Shown: positions 44,561 through 58,464, numbered from the stretch's first letter. The stretch: DNA of 64,000 bases from Lycocorax pyrrhopterus obiensis (GCA_014706295.1 JACSVZ010000041.1:248001-312000); one strand, 5' to 3'. The notes: generated by a model from the letters alone, not told the origin. Translations and numbers: made by a program.

Positions 44561-47500
44561 AGGCATGGCTTGTGCAGCAGCCTTGCTCCTGGCACTCCTC
44601 TCTGAGCTGACAGGGCAAGTGTTAGCCCAGGAGGGCCACATAGGACCGAAGGGGCTCTTGTGGCAGGAGGAAGCCCATCTGAACTCTTCTTGGCAGCAGC
44701 CCTCCTCTAGTCTCTGAGCACTCTGTGCTCTCCTATCCCACGGAAGGTGGGATCTCCTGCCAGCTCCTCATCCCTATCCTGGAGCCTTGGGACAGGCTGT
44801 TTGGGACATGGTGGGGTTGTGCCTATTCTGATCCCTGCACAGGCACTGGGGCTGGGCTCCAGCCCTGATGGACCAGGGTGTGACCTTCCATCCTCAGTTA
44901 CTGCACTGCCCTGGTTCTTCTCCCGAGCCTGACTCCTGCAGGGCTGCTCTGGGCAGCAGGAGGATGCGTGGTCTTCACGGCAGAAAGTGCTGGCTGACTG
45001 GAGTCAACAGTGACAGTAGTCCTGGCAGGATCCCCCCGCATCCAGTGCAGTTCTAGGAGGCTGGACAGCTGGTGGCTGGGCGTGCAGTGGAGATCCAACC
45101 CTGCCCTCGGGTGGACTGTGGGCTGGAGAGGGAGCAAAAGACCTGCCCAAAAGCGACTAGGGAAAGTGAACGTGGTTCGTGTTTGTTTCCATTGCATGCG
45201 ACAGGGTTCTGTGGTGCCAGACTGGCTTGTTCAAGTTGCAGTGAGTCTGGCTTGTTGCTGGAAACTTGAAAATAAATAAATATCCTGATGTCACTTCGGC
45301 TTTTGCTATTGGAGCACTGTGAAAGGCTGGCAGGAGGGATGTTTGTAGAGGGAGATGGCAGAGGGCTCTAAGAGAGTACAGTGCTTTTTGGCGAGCAGAG
45401 CCTCATTGAAAGGAATTGTCACTCCTGATTCCACGGGGGGAAAGTGTCGGCGCTCGGGGACGGGCGAGGAGTGGGGCTGAGTGGTTTCCATGGCTTCTGC
45501 GCTGTGTCTGGAGGGTGGTCTGCCATTTGCAGTTACCTGTACAGACAAAGGCTGTATGTGGTGCTCGGCTGGGAGAACTGACCCAGCCGGCGGGGTCTGT
45601 GCAATGTCGTCCTGCCCATCTTGAAAGGACTCATACTTCAGGGAGCCCTTCTGATACAGGACAGGAACGGAATGCATCCTGCAGCAGAGGAGTGACACCC
45701 TGAGGTGTCTCTAGGAGCTGAGCGGGGCCGTGCGGAGGGCAGTGAGAGCAGTGGCATAGTGGCTGTGGGATGGCAGGCACGCGGGGACACCCAAGCTCAG
45801 TACCCAGAGGAGCTGTACACAGGAGCCCATGTCGCATCTCGGCAATGACATCCAGAGGCAGGTGGAATGTGAAGGTGTGCCGGTGCCGAGGGGGGGCAGG
45901 AGACTGAGCTCTGGCTCAGTCCTCCGGCTCATTGCCGGGGACCCAGCCTCTCCCCACAGTGATGGCAGCACAGCCATACTGGCTTCCTTGTCGTGGCGTG
46001 CCCTTACTGATGTGATTGCTGGAGAAACCTCATTGTTTTCCAGGAATGCCCTGAATTAATATGTCCTGTGTGAACCTGGACCCTTGGTCAAGACTGCAGC
46101 CATGTCCTGTGTTGCAGGTACAAAGGTTGCTTTTATTTCCCCAGGGACTTGCAGCCAAGCATGCTCCTGGGGCAGCTGGGTCTGAGCTGCCCCTTCCAGG
46201 GTCTGAAATAGAGTCTGAGCTGTGTGCAGGTCATTCATTTTACAGACATTAATGAGCCAAGACCTGGGAACAGTCTTCTAAGTGAGCAGCATCTGCCAGG
46301 TTTTCTGTTGTGTAGTTTAACAACTTTCTCTTAACCTTCTGGACCTGTCTTGAAGGCAGCACTGGAGCGGGACACTACTGCTTTCTTTTGGTGCCTCAAA
46401 CAGTTTGGAGTGAGAAAAGAAAACTCCAAGTTAATTGCAACCACTGCTGTGATGTGAGCCAGCACTGCCGGATCTCCTGCATGCCACAGAGGATCTGCTG
46501 ATGGCCCATAAGGCACCCGTTCCTTCAGCTCTGGTACTGCCACCTCCTGCAGATGCAGAGTTATTCTGGGTGACCTGCAGCTCAGTCCTTGTCCCTGTGC
46601 TGGCTGGGTACTTTCTTCCACCTGGGTTCTGCTGTGTGCACCCTGTCCATAGTTTGTCTGCGTTTTCTGTCAGCACCAACTCCTGGAGCCCCTTTGCTGT
46701 TGGGCACAGGGTGTTTCCTGTTGATTCAAAGAGGGTCAGAACTAAGCAGCGTCCCCCCTATTCTCTTGGTACTAATAAGAACAAACCCTTTCAGTATTTT
46801 TCCCCATTAACACCTTGAAATTGGAATTTGTTTCTGCCTCTCAAAGAGCTGACCTGCTGAATTCCTTTCTCCTTAAGCACAGGCGGTAAAGCCTGCAGGC
46901 CCACAGGATGCATCAGGGGAGTTGCAGATTAATACAGCATTACACATTCCTTCTCTTGCCCCTGGAGTAAGCTGGCTCTACAGCCAGGCGTTGGAAAATG
47001 GTCAGCAGGGAACAAGTGAGCTGGAGGCAGGCTGAGGTTGTGCTTGGAGTTGAGCCGTCAGCTGCAGCAGATGGGCCCCAGCCAACCTGCAGCGGGCCCC
47101 GAGGGTGGGCTGGAGATGTCTGCTGTAGTGCCTCAGGAGGGATGGGAGGGCTTGCAGTTTTCAGGTAGCTGTGGCTCCACAGAACAGCAGTTTTCCTGGG
47201 GAACAGAGCTGTGCAGGAGCTGGCTGGGCCCCCAGAATTTGTGTTCCTGACTGTAGTGTGATGTGGTGACCCAGAGCAGAGGACAATTTCTCTTCCCGTA
47301 GACAGGGGACAGTGCTTCCTGCAGTCCTGTTGTGCTGTGAAAGGGCTGCAGGAGGCAGGACAGGTTGATTTAGATTGGATATAAGGAAGAAGTTTTTTGC
47401 AGTGAGAGTTGTAAAACACTGGCACAGATTACCTAGAAATGTGGTGGATGCCCCGTCCTTGGAAACATTCATGGTCAGGTTTGGTGGGACTCTGAGCAAC

Positions 47501-50500
47501 CTGATCGAGTTAGGGCAGGGGGATTGTGCATGAGCGAAGCTGCTGCCTGTGGAAGGGGCTACCCAGGGGCTCCCAGGTCCAGCCCACAGGATGGCTGCTG
47601 CCTCTGGGCACTGGTGCAGCAAGGCAGGGGTCCCTGCCACCTTGGGTGTGTTACAGCCTGTTCAGGGGCTGCTGGAGCATAGCTAGAACAAAGCCAGTAT
47701 TTGCACCAGGGAACAATGAGTATTATTTTCCATTTTTGTTTGCTTTTTTTTTTCTTTTTAAACTGGCTCCCTGGAAAGCTCATAGAGTGGATGCAGCGGT
47801 GGCTTTCAAGTTTGTCTGGCTGGTGTAGGCTTGGCCAGCCCCCTCATGTGCGCTCCAGCTGTTGAGGCAGATTGAAGTGCTTGGCACGGCAGGTACCCCC
47901 CGCTTGTTCCTGACGGTGGTCCCCAGCACAGTGATGAGCTGCTGGCTCTGCAACAGATGGAAGGCTGGGCCTGTGTCACCTTCCTGTGAGCCCCTTCTCT
48001 CCCTTGTCATGAGCTCATTAAATGGGCAGCCTGGAAAGAAATATTCTGACTGCTGATTTTAAAAATAAAGTGTTAGGGATCATATCTCCAAAGGCTGGCT
48101 TCTCCCTGTGTCACTCTGAGTTAGATGATGATAGTGGCAGTTGCATGTTAGGGTTCTGGAAGAAGAGGTTATCCAGATGATGGGCAGTTCTCAGAGGTAC
48201 AGAGTGGGACTGTGGAGGTGGGTGTTGGTGCTGTGAAGGCTGACTTGTGACTTGCACATAGGAGCGAGCGGAAGGCCAGTTGCACTGCATGTGTGATTAA
48301 TAAAGTCATGGTGCATGTCCCCAGGAATTAGCATTTGGCTCAGAACAGATTTGGGGGTGGCGACAGGGGAAGAACAAGCCACAGAAAACAAATGTCTCGC
48401 CTGAATCCCCATGGGGCATCTGTGGCTGAGGAGACATGACGCTATGGTCATGGCTGTGCCTCCCTCGCCAGCCGTGCTGGCTCTGCACCCCTCTTTCTGG
48501 GACACCTCTCTGCCTTTTCGGTCCAGCAATGCTGCGGGTTTGCTGGCCTGGCTGAGGGCTGGAAGGCCACGAGTGCTCATTTTACATGCAGGGACTGGCA
48601 GATGTTTTGCTGCAGTGTTGTCCCTGAGAATAACTCCCTTGTGTGGGAAGAGCTCTCCGTCTTGCTGGACCAGGAACAAGCAGCGTCTCCCGGCTCAATA
48701 AATTCATCTGCCGGTAGCTCAAGTCTACGTCTGTGCTGCTGGGTGGTCTCTGCTCCAGCTGCAGATGGGAACCTGGAAACAGATTCTTACTCTCTGGGTG
48801 AAGTGAGCTTTCCTCCCAGGACAGATCCTAGTGAAATCCCCTGGGCTGGCATTTCTCAAGAGGCAGATGTCGGCCACTGCCAATGGCTGGCAAGCAGAGA
48901 TGGCTCTGCTCTGCTGGAGCCATGAGGCTGCCCTGGGCTCAGATGACCAGTCTTGGTAGTGGCGGCATCTGCAAGAGCTCTGCGGGTCCATCCCCATCCA
49001 GTGCTGCTCTGGGGCAAGGCAGTAGAGAGGGCGGTGAGGGGCTTCCTGGGCAGTCTGTGGGATGATCCCCAGTACCGAGGGGAACACTACACTGAGCTGG
49101 GCTGTCCCAGTCCTGAACCTCCTTGTGTGGCACCAGGGTAGTCCCTTGGCACTTGAGCCATCTCTGGGCAGCATCCTCCTGCTGTGCCAGGGTTTGCGCA
49201 TTGTGTGCCTGCCTTGGCATGACATGGGGAGGGAATGTCAGCAGGCTATGGGCCATGCCCCTTGGCAAGCGGCTCCTCTCAGCTGAGTGCCTAGCCCTGA
49301 AAACTCCTCTCTTTGCCAGTGCTGTCCTTTTGCTCTTAGCAGCTGCCTACCCCTACCTGTGCCTGGCCTTGGGGCCACTGACAGCGTTGGAGTGGGGCTG
49401 GCAGAAGGCTGCCTGTGGCCAGTGCTACCATGTAAGCCGGTGGGTGGTTCCTTACACCCAGTAGGGTGTTGTCCCACAGGACTGGGAGCTGGGAGCCCAT
49501 GGGAGGGTGCATGGGCATGTGTCCCCCTCGAGGGTGGCAGTCTGACAGCATGGGCAGTCTGGCTCTGCGGTACTACTTGTGCTGGCTTCTCGCCACCTCT
49601 CAATTGTCTTCACTTCTTTCCTCTTGCCAGGAACAACTGTGTGTCCCCCTTGTGACAACGAGATGAAGTCAGAGGCCATTGTGGAGCACCTGTGTGCCAG
49701 CGAGTTTGGTAAGAAGGAGCACTCTAGGCATGCGAAAGCTTCCCAGGTGGGCACAGGGCAGCATGGCTCCTGTGTGGGCTAGATTGGGACTGCCACTTTT
49801 CCCTGCCCGTGGCTCTGTCCCCAAGGCCAGGCACGTGTGCCTCTAGATGTCAGTGTGGGTATGTGGAGGTGGGCATTGGGAGGGGACTGGACTGGATGGG
49901 TCTGGGATGTGTCCAGCTCCCACAGCTGAGTGCACCCAGGGACAGAGATGGCAAGTTCTGGTGGCAGTGCCCACACCCTGCATGGCCCCAGTGGCAGTGC
50001 AGGGCATCTCTCCTGCCCCTCCTGGCAAAACGTGCAGGACAAGGCCCCTGAGTGTGGGGTCACTGACCGAAGCACTGATGCAGCTGTCAGTCACAGGTGC
50101 TGGCCGAGACCCAGAGCTGGGCACGTTGGGCTGGGGATGGGGCAAAAGTTGTAGTGTCGGTTCTTTAGTGATCTTGGGATGGAGAGAGGTTTTTAACTCA
50201 ACCCTGGTGTTCCAGCTCTTGTGTGCTTGCAGAAATGATGCATAGCATGGACCAGTATTCTGCTTGCAAGCATGAAGAAGCAAACCAGCTTCCTTCTTCC
50301 CCAGATCGCTTAAACTGCTATGTTTCTTTTGAGCAAAGTGATGCTGCTGTTGTCAAATCTAGGTGTAAAAATCCAAAGCCAATCCTTATCTAGCTAGGGC
50401 CAAGCATCAAGTTAAAAAATGCAAAGTACTTGAAAGCTTTGTCCTAAATATGAGTGAGTGAGTCAGACAATCAGAGGTAAACTGAACTTCATTTAAAAAA

Positions 50501-53500
50501 AAGATTATCACAAGGAAATATATTCGCTTTCTCAGATCAAACCCAGAATTAACTGGTTTTGACATCCTTGCTGGTGTATGTAACTTTCCCGGAAGATTAT
50601 TAAAGGCATATTGAACAAGGTGTGCATTCCTGGGGGATTAGCACTTGAATGTGCCCTGTACCAGAGCGTGCTTACGCAAACCCAAACCTGCTCTGCATGC
50701 TGGTGTGTTACCCTTTCTGCTGGAAATGAATTCTCAACTCTCCTGCAGGTTTGGTATGCCAGAAGTCCTAAGTTCAGCTCAGGCTTTTTCTAACAGGGAA
50801 AAGCATCAACAGGAACACCCATGTAATAGTTTCCCAGGAATGTGCATACTTCTGGCTTGGCTGGGGAATGGAAGCAGGCATTCAGTGCATGGCCTGGCTG
50901 GGGAGTGGGAGGTGCTGAGCACTCAGAGCTGGGGTGCTCAGAGCTCTGTTCTGGGCGGGCATGTGATGGGAGCTGAATCAGAGCTGCCCCTGCCCCACTG
51001 CACACATGGGGAGAGACTGCAGGGAGTTTCCCAGCTGGTGGGGAGGGAGAAACGGCCTCTGGGATCATACCTGGTTTGGATAGGAGCTGCCTGCCTGGAC
51101 TTGTGGTGATACAGAGGCATTGCCCCAGTCCAGGGGCTGTAGCCTGGGGACCTCCATCCCAGAGAAGGAGCGAGGGCCACTGGCCAGTGGCAGCAGTGGA
51201 TCTGGTGCTGGTGGGTCACTGCAATACCTGTCGCCTTGCCAGAGGTGTGCAAGGAGTGAGCCGAGGTGGTGAAGTGCTGGGAAGGGAAATACAAACTTAA
51301 CCGCATGGTTGTCTTCAACTTCTGCTGCTAAATCTCCTCCCGTGCTCTGGGACAGTTATGCAACGGGGAGCAGAGGCCAAACCAGAAGAATTCCCTGCCT
51401 CGGCAGAGCGGCTTGGGACAGTGACTTGCCCACAGTGTAAGTTGTTATTGGGAAGGAAGGTGGTGACAGTGTCCAAAGGATGGACATATTTCTTGGCAGA
51501 TGTGGCCTGTCTGTAGCCAGCTGGAGAGCAGGAGCACGGGATAGGATGCAATGCAGGTCCTACCTGTGCCCTGTGAGGGAAGGCAGTGTGGGGGTGAGAA
51601 GGATGTCTCAGCAGAGGGTTTGGCTAGTGGAGGAGGCATTGGCTTCAGGAAGTTTTCCCAAACCACAGTGCATGGCCCTTGGATCTTTGTTTAGTCTTGG
51701 GGGGTTACTGTCATGGGGTGATTTCTCAAGGAAAGCTGTTTATCTGGCACTGTTGTAAACTCCCAGACCTTCAGACTGAGGTTTCTCATGCACGTCCACC
51801 AAGGTAAACACTGGCAGCTGACAGGTTACAGATCCTCATCAAAGCCAGACATGTACAATAAATGTTTAAACTAGCATGTGCTGCATGGGGCAGCTGTTGG
51901 TAGGTCTTGCACTGACTCCTGCTGTGTTGTTACTGCAGGTTTCTCTTACATCCCAGCAGCTTATTACAGACAAGAGCTGAGGAGCAGTCTGCCCGCCATG
52001 GATATGTGGCTGTGCCAGTGTTGGAGGTGGCTGTGTAGCAGCCCTGGTGTCTGTCTAGAGTACAGTGCAGGAAGAGAGCTGTGGTGAGCTGTGAACACAA
52101 ACTGTAAAGACAAGGCAGGAAAGGATCTTGGACAAGATGCTGGGGGTCGGAGGGGTGCTAGGAGACTGCCAGCCTCATGGTCCAGCAGAACTCTGGGTTT
52201 GCCTTTGTTTGAACAAGGATGAACGTGGGCTCTAGGGTGCTGGTTTGAGGCAGCTTGGCCGCTTCTCTGGGAGTAAGACAGCTTTGGGGTGGATGTCAGC
52301 AAGGCGTGCTGGCCTGAGCACAGAGCAGCACAGGGGCTGGATCAGGTGCGTAGGGGTAACTGTGGTGTAAATTTTAGGGTAGTGCTAGTGTGCTGGGGCA
52401 GCAATGGATGCAAGAGGAAGCATGAGATTGGTCTCCAGTGCCCCCACAGCCGCCTCCCCCAGCTGCCCTGGGCTGCAGCCAGCGCTCGTTTCTTACTTCA
52501 GCAGTTCATTCCACGCTCTGTTTCTCTTAGTGATTTTATTTATTGTTTCTGCCCTTTCTCTGGGGTCTGAGGGGATCCTGCTGAACGGGCTCTGTGGCAC
52601 TGGGGACTGCAGAACAATCAATACATGCTGTTTATTTTTTCTCTGTGACTGACAGGTCCTTGCCTGCAGCCTTCTCCTGTTACAGCCCTAATGTGTCTTC
52701 TGGCAGGTTTCTTCCTTCTCAGCGATTTCTAAAGGAAGGAAAAATGAGGCTGAAGGAACAGTGGAGCTTTCCCTTCTCTCACGTTCCTTTTCCTGCACAT
52801 GAGGTGCTGGAGTGGGGCCCCTGCCCCTGCAGGCAGGAGAACAGCAGAGACAGCGTTCTGGTCCCAGGCTGTCCTGTGCTGAAAAAGAGGGGGGCGGAGG
52901 TGCTGGTGGGGAACAGGAATGGTGCGTGGTAGTGGGTTGTGAACAGAGCACAGGGGCTCCTGCTCTCAGCTGGTGACTACCCCGGTACAGTGCCGTCCTT
53001 GGAGAAGGTTGTGCTGGAACATGTGTGTGTCCTATGAAAGTAAATGGTAAGAGGGGCTTGCGGGTGGTATGTTGGTCCTGCAGCCCTCTCGAGCCACTGT
53101 GGCATGCAGAGCGGCAGGGGCCGGTGCTGCCACCAGTGCCACAGCTGATGCTGAAGCAGCCTGTGGTTGCAGCGCAGCTGCTGGACTGGAAAGGTGGCAC
53201 ATGCTCCCACTGTGGATAACTCCCCTGGGGTCAGCTCCTGCCTGGCAGCCACAGCTGAAGATTTAGTCTGTCTGAGCAAGCGTGTCCTGGGATCTCGGGC
53301 AATTCTGGCCCTTCTCCCACTTGGTGCTGAGACAGATTTGGTGTGGCATGAGGGGAGTGGAAAGGCCAAGGTTCCCAGTGAGGAAGCTGTTTGCTTTGGC
53401 AGCTCAGCTGGGTCCTGGAGCCAAGACTCAAAGCATCCCGGTCAAGCCTTTTGCCTGCTGCAGGGGCATTCCCAGGGTTGGGGAGATGCCAGGTGAGCTG

Positions 53501-56262
53501 CTGCAGCACCATGGTCCCCCCTGCTAAGTGCCATGTTTTAGGAAAGCCATAAGTTGGAGGCTGCCTCCCACTGCGTGGTGGCGAGCTCTCAGAGTGGGAT
53601 GTGCATCAGAACGAACGTACCCTCAGGCACCGCTTTTCTGGTGTGCATGGGATGTGCCAAAGCTGTGTGTCCGGCCTGCCACTGTGGAACACAGCTTTCA
53701 TACTTGGGAATCGCACCTGGAATGTGGGTTGGAGCTTAGGGAATGTGGCCCAAGTAAAGTGAACAAAGTGAATTTGGGGAGCCAGGTCACAGCAGAGGAA
53801 TGAGGGCTGAGCAGAGATCATCATGCTTGTGTGGCTGCTCAGCCTGCAACACCAAAGGCAGACGAAGCTTGGTGGTCCCTGAGCCAGGCTGTGTTTACCT
53901 GGGCAGCACCACAGGCTCTTGCTGGTGACAAGGACATTGCTGCTGGGAAGAACAGAGCCTGACACAAACTATTTGCACCCTGGTCAGCCTCCTCCTTCAC
54001 CCCCCTTGGTTATCCTATCTTGGCTCTGTATGCTGCTCTGCACGAGCAAGGTTTGGATGAGGTTTTGGTTTACATCTGGATTTATGGTTCCCCTGGGCAG
54101 CTCCCATGAACTTGCATTGCTGGCTCACAAACTGCTGTGTGCAGGGAAGGGAGGAGCTGCGAGCTCCCACAGCACAGGATTACCAGGCCTTCTTTGTCTT
54201 CCATGGTGTGCGATACTTGGAGTAGATCAGCACCTCCACCAGCTGGCTGATCCTTCTCTTCCTCTAGCAACGAGGATAAAACTTTGCAGTGATCTCAGCA
54301 AAGCAGTTTGCAAACAAGCCATTTTGCAGAAGTCTTTTATTGTGCCATTGTAATGGTGTGTTACCATCCCTCCTGCCCCAGCCACCTGTGTGCTTAGTGC
54401 AAGGGCTCTAAGTCAGCACGGATAGAGGAAGTGGGGCTCACATTGAGGGGTGTTGCTGCTACTGCTGCCCAGTTGATGTCATGGAGCTTAGAGCTGCTTG
54501 AAAACTACTTATTTCATTTTCCAGATTTGTTGCAAACTGATCTGTTTCAGCATCTTTAGCTCCTTAAAGCTGGAGTCTCTTTAGCTCCTGAATTTGGAAA
54601 ACAGATGGAATGAAAATTTCACTTAGGTTTCCAGTCCTAGATTACTTCCTTGTACAATAACAGTGTAACATGACAGGGCTCTTGGCAAACTCAAGCAATG
54701 TTATTGGCACAGGGGCAGACAAACACCATTGCTCCTGTTGCCAAGGTAGTGGCTGGGAGCATGAGGGTGATACTGAGTCTGCTGCCTGCTTGGGATTGTC
54801 ATCATGCTGTCCTGCTGCCATCTGCATCTGGAACGGTGAGCAGTGCTCCCATCCAGGAAGTAACACGTGTTCACTGCTACATGTTCCAGCAGAGCAGGAC
54901 TTCAAGGAATGATGCTGTGGGGACCCATCCCCCTGCCAGAGCCAGAGGTTCTTGTGGACTGCCTGCAACCACCCTGAGACTCTAATGAGAGGGGACAGCA
55001 GCCAACAAATCACCTCTCTGAGCACTAGTTATCTGCAGTTCTGAAGTTAAACTCCCAAATGATAAAAATATGTTAGCAATTTTTGGCCATATGTGCTTTT
55101 CCCCAAAAACAAGGCAGAGCCAAATGGCACAGAAATGATGTTTTAATGTACAACACATTTTCATCATTTTTCCCATGTATGCAAAATTCCTCTTCATGGT
55201 CATGGCAAAAAAGCTTTTTTTTGGGGGGGGGGGGAGGGAGGGCGGGGAGGAGGGTATTGCGATTAGCTCAGGAAAATGCTGAACCCAAAGAGGAGAGTTA
55301 TTTTCCATGGAAGTTGTATCAGACCAACTCCCCTTCTCCCAGGGAAAGTGCAGGCACATGACTGCATGCCAGGGTCTCCACAGCTCTGATGCAGAGACAC
55401 ATCCAGTGCTTGGAAAGTTGTTTCACAGGCACCTGAGGGCCAGCGTGACTGCAAACAAATGCTTGAGAAGCCAAATTGACCTTTTAAATGATCTTTCCAA
55501 GAGTCTCTCCATGCCTCTAGAGCAGGGGAGTCACCTAATTTACTCAGCTAACATTTGTGCTTGGCAGCTGAACAAGTCCCCTCTCAAATGGAAAGTACTG
55601 GGTGCTTTGCTGGAGGAAGGGGAACAAAGATGTCAGTGTTCTACCTTGGTGCTCTCCTTGGCATGGGGCAGCTCCACCTCAGGTGCAAGGGTATGAGTGT
55701 CATAGTGGGCCAAATCATGGCCGGGGTGATGCCATAGAGCAGGAGGATTCAGGAGCAGAATAGGGAGCAGGGGAATGCAGGAGTGGAGTGGGGCACTGTG
55801 TGTCTGCAGTGGGACAGGGCATTGCTGCTGTCCTGGGGCCACGGCACTGCTGCCCCCTCAGCCTCACTCAGCAGAGGCTTTGTGCTGATGAAGGCTGCTT
55901 AGGAGTTTTGTTTTTCCCCTCTCCCGTCTCGTTTTGCAGCTCTTAAGATGACCATAAAGGAAGTGAAGAAGGAGAATGGGGACAAGATGATCATTCCACG
56001 GAAGAGGAAGGCACTGAAGCTGGGGCCCATTCGGAAGAAGAACCTGAAGAAGCTGGTGCTGTACCTGAAAAATGGGGCAGACTGTCCCTGCCATCAGCTG
56101 GACAACCTCAGCCACTACTTCCTCATCATGGGCCGCCAGGTGAAGACCCAATACCTGTTGACAGCCATCTACAAGTGGGACAAGAAGAACAAAGAGTTCA
56201 AGAAATTTATGAAGAAGATGAAATCACCCGACTGCCCGACGTTTCCATCCGTTTTCAAGTGA
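44023..56262 (+). CDS. SFRP1: SFRP1, secreted frizzled-related protein 1, 3 exons, 311 aa
   Basis: Secreted Wnt antagonist. Coding exons are 44023-44557, 49631-49708 and 55940-56262, with GT/AG introns both in phase 1. The product is 311 aa (human 314). The start MGSVGGPGRAALRAL opens a signal peptide (about 1-28) before ASEYDYVSYQSDLGPY. The frizzled cysteine-rich domain has its ten cysteines at 55, 65, 102, 111, 118, 126, 130, 137, 154 and 163. An N-glycosylation site NAT is at 170. The netrin-like domain begins at TVCPPCDNEMKSEAIVEHLC (181-200) and contains a lysine-rich heparin-binding stretch and NGADCPCHQLDNLSHYF. The C-terminus is CPTFPSVFK. An in-frame upstream extension to 43774 is 5' UTR, since it lacks a family match. 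Confidence 0.98.
44558..49630 (+). other. SFRP1 intron 1
   Basis: A 5.1-kb intron with consensus splice sites. It contains a CR1 fragment at 47350-47520 and otherwise no recognised gene or repeat. Confidence 0.8.
47350..47520 (+). mobile_element. CR1 LINE fragment in SFRP1 intron 1
   Basis: The segment contains GATTGGATATAAGGAAGAAG, then AAACACTGGCACAGATTACC, GTGGATGCCCCGTCCTTGGA and TGAGCAACCTGATCGAGT, the characteristic CR1 3' region. The extreme 3' tail is missing. Confidence 0.85.
49709..55939 (+). other. SFRP1 intron 2
   Basis: A 6.2-kb intron with a consensus donor (GTAAGAAGG) and a pyrimidine-rich acceptor. It contains a T/G-run at 55216-55253. No gene or transposon is recognised. 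Confidence 0.75.
55216..55253 (+). repeat. Poly-T then poly-G tract in SFRP1 intron 2
   Basis: A short T run passes directly into a long G run and then GGGAGGGAGGGCGGGG-type sequence. This is a strong G-quadruplex motif on the sense strand, about 700 bp before SFRP1 exon 3. Confidence 0.85.
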
Positions 56263-56736
56263 TGTGGTGGGTGGCGGGAGAGCCACTGTCTGGACCTGGC
56301 AGTCGGGTACAGTGGCTTGGTCTCGCTACTCTGCAGCAGGGATGCTGGAGCCAACCCTCCTGCTCCTCCATCCTGCTCCTCAGAGCTCCCTCACTGATCT
56401 CAGCCCTCCCACATCCCCGCTGCCGGTGTTTGCCTGATCGCCTGGGCATGCGATGCATATGCACCAAACAGTGGCTGAGGTCACACACGATTTATGTCTG
56501 CAATGTCTAAAGACCTGTTATTGTACAGATATGTACAACCATTGAAATAGCAGCTAGAATAGCAGGTAAAGAGGGCAAGCAGAGGGGTGTGAGGTGATGT
56601 TAAGAGCTTGCATGCTTGCAGAAAGGACCCTCGTGACCATGTCACTCCTGTTTTCATGGCTGCAGGATTGCCCTGAATTCCTGTATGAACCAGAGCTGGC
56701 TGATTAGACAGAGATCCCATCCTCATGATCAAAGTT

Positions 56737-56742
56737 AATAAA
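56737..56742 (+). terminator. Candidate proximal SFRP1 polyadenylation signal
   Basis: AATAAA about 475 bp after the SFRP1 stop codon. Confidence 0.4.
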
Positions 56743-58069
56743 TGAGTAGTGGAGAACCCGTTACAACCTCTGATAAGAATTCCTAATAGCTAATTGCCCT
56801 CACTGTAAAAAAAACCCATTATAGTCTTAACCTGCTTAGTTTAAGCCTTAACCCTGGTTCCTTGTGGTGCCTTGATGGGCTGGAGCCCTCCCTCATCAGC
56901 ATCTCTTGTAATGTGTCACTGGGTGCCTGCCTTGGCCTCTGCTGCGCCAGCTGAGCCCCTTTTGCCCAGTGCTGTGCTGCACCCAGGTAGCCTTTGAGTC
57001 TCCACACTGTGCCCAGTGTGTTGGTGCTCTGGGCATGGGGACCAGGGGCAGAGGGGGCTCTCTGTCCACACCTGTGCCTTTGGCCTTGTGCAGGTCCCTG
57101 TCCGCAGTAGCGTCCAGCTGAGATCTCCTACCCTCAGCCTGGCGTGGCAGTTCCCATGCACAGCTGGCCTGAGCTGCTGCTGCCCAGACTTATCATTCCA
57201 TTGTAAGCCCGTGCAGAGCTTCAGTTGCTGGCCTGCCCGGGGCTTTGGCTGGGGGGAACTCATGGCCAGCTCCTCCAGCTTGTGTCACTCCCTCACTTTA
57301 CCAGCGATGTTTTTATAGCTCCTTTAGGCTGCTGGCAAAGTACCAGAGTGCAGAAGGCCAAGGACTTGTCCCTACGGAGCGCTGCAGGGAATGTATCGTC
57401 TCTGTCTTTCCCTCTTTGCCCTTGCTGTGGGACCCATCAGTCTGGGGTTTTGTCTGTTTGACCTATGACAACTTGGCTCTCTATCATTATATGTCTTTTT
57501 TGCCCTAATCGAAATGTCATGTTTGTATGATTTCAAATAGTTTATGAAAGACAAATAATATCTCACCCAAATGATTACATTTATTGACCAAGCTGAAATT
57601 CATTATTCTGTTAATTGAATTTGTTCTCTTTTTCATAACCCATACCGCTCCGCATTCATTATCTTTCCTCCTTCCATTTAGTACTCTCATCCATCACCAA
57701 TACTCTAAGAGAATGAATATCTGAGATCTGAGATAATCCTGTTATATCACAGTTAAGTGAAATAACAAATCCTCATTTTTGAGGTTTGAACCAAGCCCAC
57801 TCAAAACTGGTAAATTAATTATTCCTTAGCTTGGGAGTGGTGCTTATTCCCCACATGGGGACAGAGCCACAGACTTGGTTGTAGAAGAATTCCATGAACA
57901 AGCCAAGTACTCTGAGGAATGATGTTTCACAGCTAACAGAGAGGTGGATTTAGGATGTGAACTTTGTAGAGTCCCCCTAGGTTGTCTTAGACCACCATTT
58001 GTAGTAGTGTTGTTTCTTTATTGCAAAATTAATCATTGTAGATAATGTGCTTTATTAGTGAAGTAAAGA

Positions 58070-58079
58070 AATAAATAAA
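58070..58079 (+). terminator. Candidate distal SFRP1 polyadenylation signal
   Basis: Overlapping AATAAATAAA about 1.8 kb after the SFRP1 stop codon, at the end of an AT-rich stretch and before a CR1 insertion. Confidence 0.45.
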
Positions 58080-58464
58080 CCATGGGCTTTAACATCACAG
58101 ATTGATGAGGTGCAATGATGGAGAGGGCTGACATATCCAGCCGTGTGCAGAATGGAATCAGGACTTGATGAGCTGAAAGGCTGGTTATCTGTGAGTGCCC
58201 ACAGTGCCCCTAAAAGCCCCGCTGGGACAGGGCAGGGACCCTCTGTCCCCGCTGCCTCACCTTTCTGAGTGCAGCACAGCAGAGGATTGGCTGTGGCAGA
58301 GAGAGTGCTGCTGCTAAAATTGCCAAATTAATCCATTAAATACAATTCCCCTAACCCTCCTTTTTATAAAGAGATGCTGTTTCCTAACCCACACTGCTGC
58401 TTTTGGGGCTTCTGCAGCATGACTGGCTGTGGATATGCTGGGGGAGCCTGGCCTGGAGGCTGTT

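Larger units (their letters stand above)
56263..58085 (+). other. Probable SFRP1 3' UTR
   Basis: Sequence after the SFRP1 stop codon. SFRP1 has a long 3' UTR in other vertebrates. AATAAA signals occur at 56737-56742 and at 58070-58079 (two overlapping). AT-rich sequence from about 57460 to 57840 looks like constrained UTR or regulatory DNA. The true end is unresolved. Confidence 0.5.
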
